IMG/VR virus record: IMGVR_UViG_3300009508_000051
Span: 1-25,989 of that record
From: a virus
Direction: 5' to 3' (one strand)
Length of the DNA stretch: 25,989 nucleotides
The position numbers and the translations under genes are program-made. The first letter of the stretch is position 1; each line of letters opens with the position of its first letter. This document shows, in pieces, positions 23,207 through 25,989 of the stretch. Under the pieces are notes generated by a model. The model ran no database searches and was not told where the DNA came from. It worked only from the letters and a program-made list of their open reading frames with translations.

Positions 23207-23782
23207 TTATTTACCCGTAAAAACAAATATTTCAGCGCAATGTGGGCATATTACCTCAGTGCCCTCTTGACCCTTGATCCTATCACTCATGTCTTGATCC
23301 ATCCGGTCACTTGCCTTTTCCATCTTGCTGTCATCAATTTCTGAAGCGTCAAATTTAGGATCAAGAACTGGATTATAATTAAAGGCAGATAGGTCAATAT
23401 CTACTCCCATAAGTCCAAGATCATAACCATCGTTGGCCATCTCTTTCAATTGAACGAAATATTCATTTGTATCCCACTGACCATTTTCAGCCAGTTTATT
23501 GTCAGCTATTACATAAGCCTTTTTTTGTTGATCGGTCCAATCCCTTGCGGTCATGCAAGGAACCTCAGACAAATCAAGCTCTTTTGCTGCGAACAATCGC
23601 CCATGACCTGCAAGAACTTGGTCATTTTCATCAATCAAAATTGGAATAGTCCAACCCCACTCACGAATACTGTTCGCAAGTTGTTTTATTTGAGTATCCG
23701 GGTGAATTTTGGGGTTCCGATCGTAAGGGATAAGATCGTTAACCTTTCTCATTTCTACACTATTTGCAGCCCAATTTTCCAT
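23207..23782 (-). CDS. ParB/Srx-fold protein with zinc-ribbon-like end
   Basis: A 191-residue protein, first gene of the modification operon. RKVNDLIPYDRNPKIHPDTQIKQLANSIREWGWTIPILID (12-51) and VLAGHGRLFAAKELDLSEVPCM (56-77) match the ParB N-terminal domain seen in phage ParB-methyltransferase proteins, with G-H-G-R as the core motif. The following DWTDQQKKAYVIADNKLAENGQWD segment is the usual partner. Instead of a fused methyltransferase it ends in an acidic helix and CPHC (179-182) near the C-terminus, a half zinc-knuckle. Promoter, SD (GGGAG) and start are well-defined. Confidence 0.85.
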   Translation of the reverse strand: MENWAANSVEMRKVNDLIPYDRNPKIHPDTQIKQLANSIREWGWTIPILIDENDQVLAGHGRLFAAKELDLSEVPCMTARDWTDQQKKAYVIADNKLAENGQWDTNEYFVQLKEMANDGYDLGLMGVDIDLSAFNYNPVLDPKFDASEIDDSKMEKASDRMDQDMSDRIKGQEGTEVICPHCAEIFVFTGK

Positions 23783-23816
23783 TTAATAACTCCCAATTGT
23801 TATTTAATTCATAAAT

Positions 23817-23845
23817 TACATAGGTAAGATTAGCAAGATTGTTAA
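23817..23845 (-). promoter_or_regulatory. Promoter of the modification operon
   Basis: Minus strand: TTAACA (23,840-23,845), a 17-base spacer, TATGTA (23,817-23,822), about 35 bases upstream of the ParB-like ATG. It starts right after the terminator of the replication genes, so the modification block is a separate transcription unit that may continue into the late genes. Its -35 is part of an operator-like palindrome. Confidence 0.6.
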
Positions 23846-23855
23846 TTATAATTAA
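23841..23855. promoter_or_regulatory. Operator-like site D
   Basis: GTTAATTATAATTAA; the inner 14 bases TTAATTATAATTAA are a perfect palindrome. It overlaps the -35 box of the modification operon promoter and shares its first ten bases with the minus-strand form of site A. Confidence 0.45.
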
Positions 23856-23887
23856 TAAACCCCTCTCCGATTGGGGACGGAGAGGGG
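23850..23887 (-). terminator. Strong intrinsic terminator of the replication genes
   Basis: CCCCTCTCCG (23,860-23,869) and CGGAGAGGGG (23,878-23,887) form a perfect 10-base stem around an 8-base loop. On the minus strand TTTATTAATT follows the stem, giving a U-rich tail. It ends transcription from the replication genes, whose last stop is at 23,951, and isolates the next promoter. Confidence 0.85.
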
Positions 23888-23950
23888 GAGCTTATGTCTG
23901 GGAGGAAAGCTCTAAGGGCAGAAAGGAAAAAACTACCCCCTGTTTTTCCA

Positions 23951-24352
23951 TTACCATTTTTTAGCTAAGTTAGCCATCATTTCGTGTGATATACGTTTTC
24001 GCTCTTCTGCGTCTTGGCTCTTGCGCGAAGGCGCTTCAAGCTGAACCCTTGGGTGTGCTGCAACGTATCGTTTGCGATTGTTCATAAGTATCTGGCGAAC
24101 AAGCCCCTCATGTGGACGCTTGGAAGGATACTCAATAAGATAATCTGCACAAGCCTTGGTAATTTCATCCGCTGTGAAGTCTTGCAGCATATCCATCCAC
24201 CCCAGAAGGATATCACGCTTCACAAGCTCGTCTTGTGGCATCTGGAAAAACCTGCCCATAAGAGCCTGTGCTTTTATTGCAATGAAGGCGCGATGCTTAG
24301 TTAGTGTATCATCATCCATAACTGTGGATTGCAGTGCTGGCAGATTGCTCAT
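23951..24352 (-). CDS. Replication-partner protein, helicase-loader position
   Basis: A 133-residue helical protein directly coupled (ATGA) to the O-like initiator, the position of lambda P or DnaT/DnaC-like helicase loaders. GWMDMLQDFTADEITKACADYLIEYPSKRPHEGLVRQIL (about 51-89) is a pattern common in phage replication accessory proteins: a short helix, D-E-x-x-x-A, then P-x-x-R-P-x-x-G. It is much shorter than lambda P and no P-loop is present, so loader activity is an inference from order. Confidence 0.6.
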   Translation of the reverse strand: MSNLPALQSTVMDDDTLTKHRAFIAIKAQALMGRFFQMPQDELVKRDILLGWMDMLQDFTADEITKACADYLIEYPSKRPHEGLVRQILMNNRKRYVAAHPRVQLEAPSRKSQDAEERKRISHEMMANLAKKW

Positions 24353-24999
24353 CGGCTCACCCTCGCAAGATCATTTACCATATCGCGGAACATATGATCT
24401 ATACCATTTTGCTGTGGAGCCTCAATGTCATCATGCCACCGCTCCCCATTAAGCCAAGTGCTAAGATGTGGGATGAATTTGCTATCCTTGCCAACCAAGC
24501 TGTCAATGTATTGAGAAAGCAATTTGCAAAGCTCTCTTTCATCAATCTTTTTGATTGCCTTGGCCCACGCTTTTTCTGCATGGCCCTTTCCAACCTTCCT
24601 TGGATAAGCCAACCAAGCGTCATTGAACATATTAGGTTCAATTACATGGTTAGTACTTACATGGTTATTGGTGTCCAGATTTTGGATAGGGGGGGCTCCA
24701 GATTTTGGATAGCCCCCATCCAGATTTTGGATACCCATGTTAAGATCATATTCGTTTGAGGTTTGCTGCCCGTTTTCTCTGGCTCTACCTTTGCGCTTGA
24801 TAAGCCCTCTAAGCTCAAGTGCAGACAGATGTGTAAATACAGAGCTTGTGGACATATTGCAGTCCGCAGCTAATTTCTTTGTGCTAGGGAAACATCCCAT
24901 GTCTGGATTGTGTCTATCTGATAACATCAGCAAAACTATTTTTTGTGATGGTGTTAGGTCTGGCTGGTGCAATGCCCAAACTACAGCCTTCATGCTCAT
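24349..24999 (-). CDS. Replication initiator, lambda O-like, winged helix
   Basis: A 216-residue protein. Residues 15-85 form a winged helix-turn-helix (LTPSQKIVLLMLSDRHN..CFPSTKKLAADCNMSTSSVFTHLSALELRGLIKRKG), as in phage replisome organisers. Residues 88-122 are a linker encoded by iterons. The C-terminal domain has NMFNDAWLAYPRKVGKGHAEKAWAKAI (123-149) and SKFIPHLSTWLNGERW (173-188), the typical O-like end. AAGGA lies seven bases before ATG; the promoter candidate is at 25,029-25,056. It should bind the iterons through its N-terminal domain and recruit the helicase. Confidence 0.82.
   Translation of the reverse strand: MSMKAVVWALHQPDLTPSQKIVLLMLSDRHNPDMGCFPSTKKLAADCNMSTSSVFTHLSALELRGLIKRKGRARENGQQTSNEYDLNMGIQNLDGGYPKSGAPPIQNLDTNNHVSTNHVIEPNMFNDAWLAYPRKVGKGHAEKAWAKAIKKIDERELCKLLSQYIDSLVGKDSKFIPHLSTWLNGERWHDDIEAPQQNGIDHMFRDMVNDLARVSR
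24642..24667. repeat. AT-rich stretch with two 11-bp direct repeats
   Basis: TTACATGGTTA occurs at 24,642-24,652 and 24,657-24,667, 15 bases apart, in an AT-rich stretch that begins directly beside the iterons on the C-terminal side of the gene. In lambda the DNA-unwinding region has the same place relative to the O iterons. Confidence 0.5.
24674..24733. repeat. Three 15-bp iterons, probable replication origin
   Basis: TCCAGATTTTGGATA is present exactly at 24,674-24,688, 24,697-24,711 and 24,719-24,733 (steps of 23 and 22 bases). Each copy has a TCCA-N5-TGGA dyad. The copies fall inside the linker of the O-like gene; the first and third are read as IQNLD but the middle as YPKSG, so the DNA sequence, not the protein, is conserved. 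The middle copy is inside an inverted repeat of GGGGGCT and AGCCCCC. The whole matches the lambda ori layout of iterons inside gene O. Confidence 0.75.
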
Positions 25000-25020
25000 T
25001 TTGATGTCCTTTCTCTTGTC

Positions 25021-25056
25021 CTATAACCTATTTATAGAAAGCGATACAAAAATCAA
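25021..25056 (-). promoter_or_regulatory. Candidate promoter and dyad before the replication genes
   Basis: Minus strand: TTGATT (25,051-25,056), 16 bases, TAAATA (25,029-25,034). An inverted repeat CTATAA-CCTAT-TTATAG (25,021-25,037) covers the -10, which could be an operator. It lies 30 bases before the O-like start. Confidence 0.4.
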
Positions 25057-25151
25057 CTTTTATATTGTACTTGAGAAGCCATGAGTGTATATGAGCAGTC
25101 ATAGGTAGACTGCTGCTCGCTTTCGCCCTTTACTAGAAGCCCTGCGCCCAT
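25053..25151 (-). CDS. Possible 32-residue peptide
   Basis: An ATG at 25,151 is preceded by GAAAGGACAAGAGAC, the same leader as used by neighbouring genes, and reads MGAGLLVKGESEQQSTYDCS.. to a TGA at 25,053. Its start is at the edge of a hairpin loop. Composition is not clearly protein-like, and a short hairpin (AGCAGTC/GACTGCT, around 25,094-25,114) lies inside. It could equally be an untranslated leader between the Cro-like and O-like genes. Confidence 0.25.
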   Translation of the reverse strand: MGAGLLVKGESEQQSTYDCSYTLMASQVQYKS

Positions 25152-25181
25152 GTCTCTTGTCCTTTCATCGCGCGGGGCTTC
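25136..25181. promoter_or_regulatory. Long hairpin with a ribosome-binding site in its loop
   Basis: GAAGCCCTGCGC (25,136-25,147) pairs with GCGCGGGGCTTC (25,170-25,181), 12 pairs with one G-T. In minus-strand RNA the 22-base loop displays AAGGACA and the adjacent ATG; the stem begins inside the Cro-like stop codon. In plus-strand RNA the stem is followed by ATTTATTTTTAT and looks like a terminator. Which strand is meaningful cannot be decided here. Confidence 0.45.
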
Positions 25182-25362
25182 ATTTATTTTTATAAAAATA
25201 CTCAGACAGCTTTTCCAAAGTAAGCAATGATGGGTTTCCCTCATTCTTACGGATGCGAGAAAGAGACATATAAGTAAGACCGCACTTTTCAGCTACATAT
25301 GATAATCGGCGGTCAACCAGCTTGTTGCGAACCTGCTGTGCCGTTAGTAATTTTATGTTCAT
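25180..25362 (-). CDS. Cro/XRE-like HTH regulator
   Basis: A 60-residue protein from ATG 25,362 with GGAGAA just upstream; a much longer upstream-open frame exists but lacks support. QVRNKLVDRRLSYVAEKCGLTYMSLSRIRKNEGNPSLLTLEKLSEYF is a complete XRE helix-turn-helix (recognition helix about 31-40), the size of lambda Cro or P22-like repressors. It diverges from the rightward early operon, so it most likely controls the switch between them and may bind the AT-rich palindromes in the window. Confidence 0.8.
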   Translation of the reverse strand: MNIKLLTAQQVRNKLVDRRLSYVAEKCGLTYMSLSRIRKNEGNPSLLTLEKLSEYFYKNK

Positions 25363-25375
25363 TTTCTTCTCCAAA

Positions 25376-25389
25376 GTTAAATTATTCAC
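25376..25389. promoter_or_regulatory. Operator-like site F
   Basis: GTTAAATTATTCAC; on the minus strand, with flanks, it matches the stretch around site E at 14,058-14,079 almost base for base (one insertion and one substitution). It lies 14 bases upstream of the Cro-like ATG. Confidence 0.4.
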
Positions 25390-25393
25390 TTTT

Positions 25394-25435
25394 CTCTTTA
25401 CAATGCTTAAAGCTATCATTAAAAATTGTAAAGAG
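25394..25435. promoter_or_regulatory. 11-bp inverted repeat with face-to-face promoter candidates
   Basis: CTCTTTACAAT (25,394-25,404) and ATTGTAAAGAG (25,425-25,435) are perfect complements separated by 20 bases, between the Cro-like gene and the rightward operon. Each arm carries a TTTACA -35: rightward TTTACA-17-TAAAAA, leftward TTTACA-17-TAAGCA. A regulator bound to both arms could control both directions. Two operators 31 bases centre to centre equal three helical turns. Confidence 0.55.
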
Positions 25436-25459
25436 CGAATAAGGACAGGAGCGCTTAAT

Positions 25460-25669
25460 ATGACAAACACACCAATACACTTTATTAGGGCCACCATAGC
25501 CAATAAAATTGCCAACAGAGGCACCAAGCTGGTTGAGCAAGCCATCTCTGGGGCCATTACGAACCAACAATACCTTGCGGATCAATTCCCGGCGGATGCG
25601 ATCTCTTTTATTGATAAAGCCATTGCGCAAGCGATTGATGACTTCGAGGGCAAATCAAAATGCGATTAA
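25460..25669 (+). CDS. Hypothetical early protein
   Basis: A 69-residue protein starting MTNTPIHFIRATIANKIANR, with AGGA and GGAG upstream. Predicted helical; C-terminus FIDKAIAQAIDDFEGKSKCD is a repeated-hydrophobic helix. First gene of the rightward operon. It overlaps the Gp157-like gene by ten bases. Not recognised. Confidence 0.65.
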   Translation: MTNTPIHFIRATIANKIANRGTKLVEQAISGAITNQQYLADQFPADAISFIDKAIAQAIDDFEGKSKCD

Positions 25670-25989
25670 ATTCCTCAATGCTTACATATATGGCTGAAGA
25701 ACTTGCGCCGTACTCAGAGGAACTTGAATTGTTCTGGGACACGCTGGATGGCGAAACGGACGTAATGGATCTAGTGTCCAGCGTTCTTACAGAGATCAGT
25801 GAAGCCGAAGCTGGAATGATTGCCTGTAATGAAATGGCAAAGCGATATTCAGAGCGCAGGTCATTACTTGATGGTCGCAAAATGCGACTGAATAAAATGC
25901 TTAAAACTATTTTGCTTTGCGCCAATCAGTCTAAAATTCCACACCCGTTGGCGACAGTATCGCTTCGCAAGGGAACGGAAAGCGTAGCA
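25660..25989 (+). CDS. Gp157-family early protein, truncated by window end
   Basis: 110 codons are visible and the frame is open at the edge. The sequence follows the siphovirus Gp157 family: an N-terminal helix (MLTYMAEELAPYSEELELFW), a central coiled coil with EISEAEAGMIACNEMAKRYSERRSLLDGRKMRLNKML, and a C-terminal part IPHPLATVSLRKGTES equal to the conserved TPLGTFSLRK strand. GAGGG lies nine bases upstream of ATG. In many phages Gp157 is next to single-strand annealing or recombination genes; the family was first described in Streptococcus thermophilus phages. Biochemical role unknown. Confidence 0.8.
   Translation, partial: MRLNSSMLTYMAEELAPYSEELELFWDTLDGETDVMDLVSSVLTEISEAEAGMIACNEMAKRYSERRSLLDGRKMRLNKMLKTILLCANQSKIPHPLATVSLRKGTESVA

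Noticed and set aside
24674-24733. CRISPR array
   Set aside because: Repeats are 15 bases with 7-8-base gaps inside a coding gene; they fit iterons.
25608-25925. Minus-strand open frame opposite the Gp157-like gene
   Set aside because: Serine-rich shadow translation; the plus-strand frame has a family match and an SD.

Overview
This window is a stretch of a tailed double-stranded DNA phage or prophage, siphovirus-like with an HK97-type head. Almost every gene is packed head to tail on the minus strand. Several features point to an alphaproteobacterial, quite possibly marine, host: the two small tail-assembly chaperones resemble those of the Rhodobacter gene transfer agent, the late genes have alphaproteobacterial-type relatives, base composition is moderately AT-rich, and ribosome-binding sites of the AAGGA type are used throughout. 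The host assignment is inference from family resemblance. No integrase, tRNA, rRNA, IS element or CRISPR array was seen.

Reading leftward along the minus strand, the right end holds an immunity-like control region around 25,180-25,460: a 60-residue Cro-like HTH protein diverges from a rightward early operon that ends in a truncated Gp157-family gene at the window edge. Next comes a lambda O-like replication initiator whose gene contains three 15-bp iterons plus an AT-rich repeat stretch, a probable lambda-style origin, followed by a small partner gene and a strong terminator. A new promoter then starts a tightly overlapping block (23,782 to 19,371): a ParB-like protein, a small unknown, a GT-A glycosyltransferase, a small methyltransferase-like protein, a PAPS-reductase-like protein (IbrA type), a second ParB-like protein (IbrB type) and a cytidylyltransferase-like nucleotidyltransferase. 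This looks like a DNA- or nucleotide-modification or host-manipulation module and runs straight into the packaging genes.

The late region follows: small and large terminase and a portal protein with an extra C-terminal domain, then an interruption, then MuF head protein, prohead protease, major capsid, connectors, tail tube, chaperones, tape measure, baseplate/hub proteins, a J-like tail tip protein and a tail-fibre-like protein, with the start of one more gene at the left edge. The two tail chaperone frames are joined in the -1 direction at a GGGAAAG heptamer, the slippery sequence of lambda G-GT, so a frameshifted fusion is very likely.

The interruption (about 13,490-15,700) between portal and MuF is a two-strand cassette of eight small genes with its own divergent promoter region, a bidirectional terminator, a papain-like hydrolase candidate and a 30-residue membrane peptide. 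Copies of an AT-rich palindrome close to GTTAATTATWTTAAC lie in the promoters of this cassette, of the modification block and (diverged) next to the Cro-like gene, suggesting that one phage regulator controls all three.
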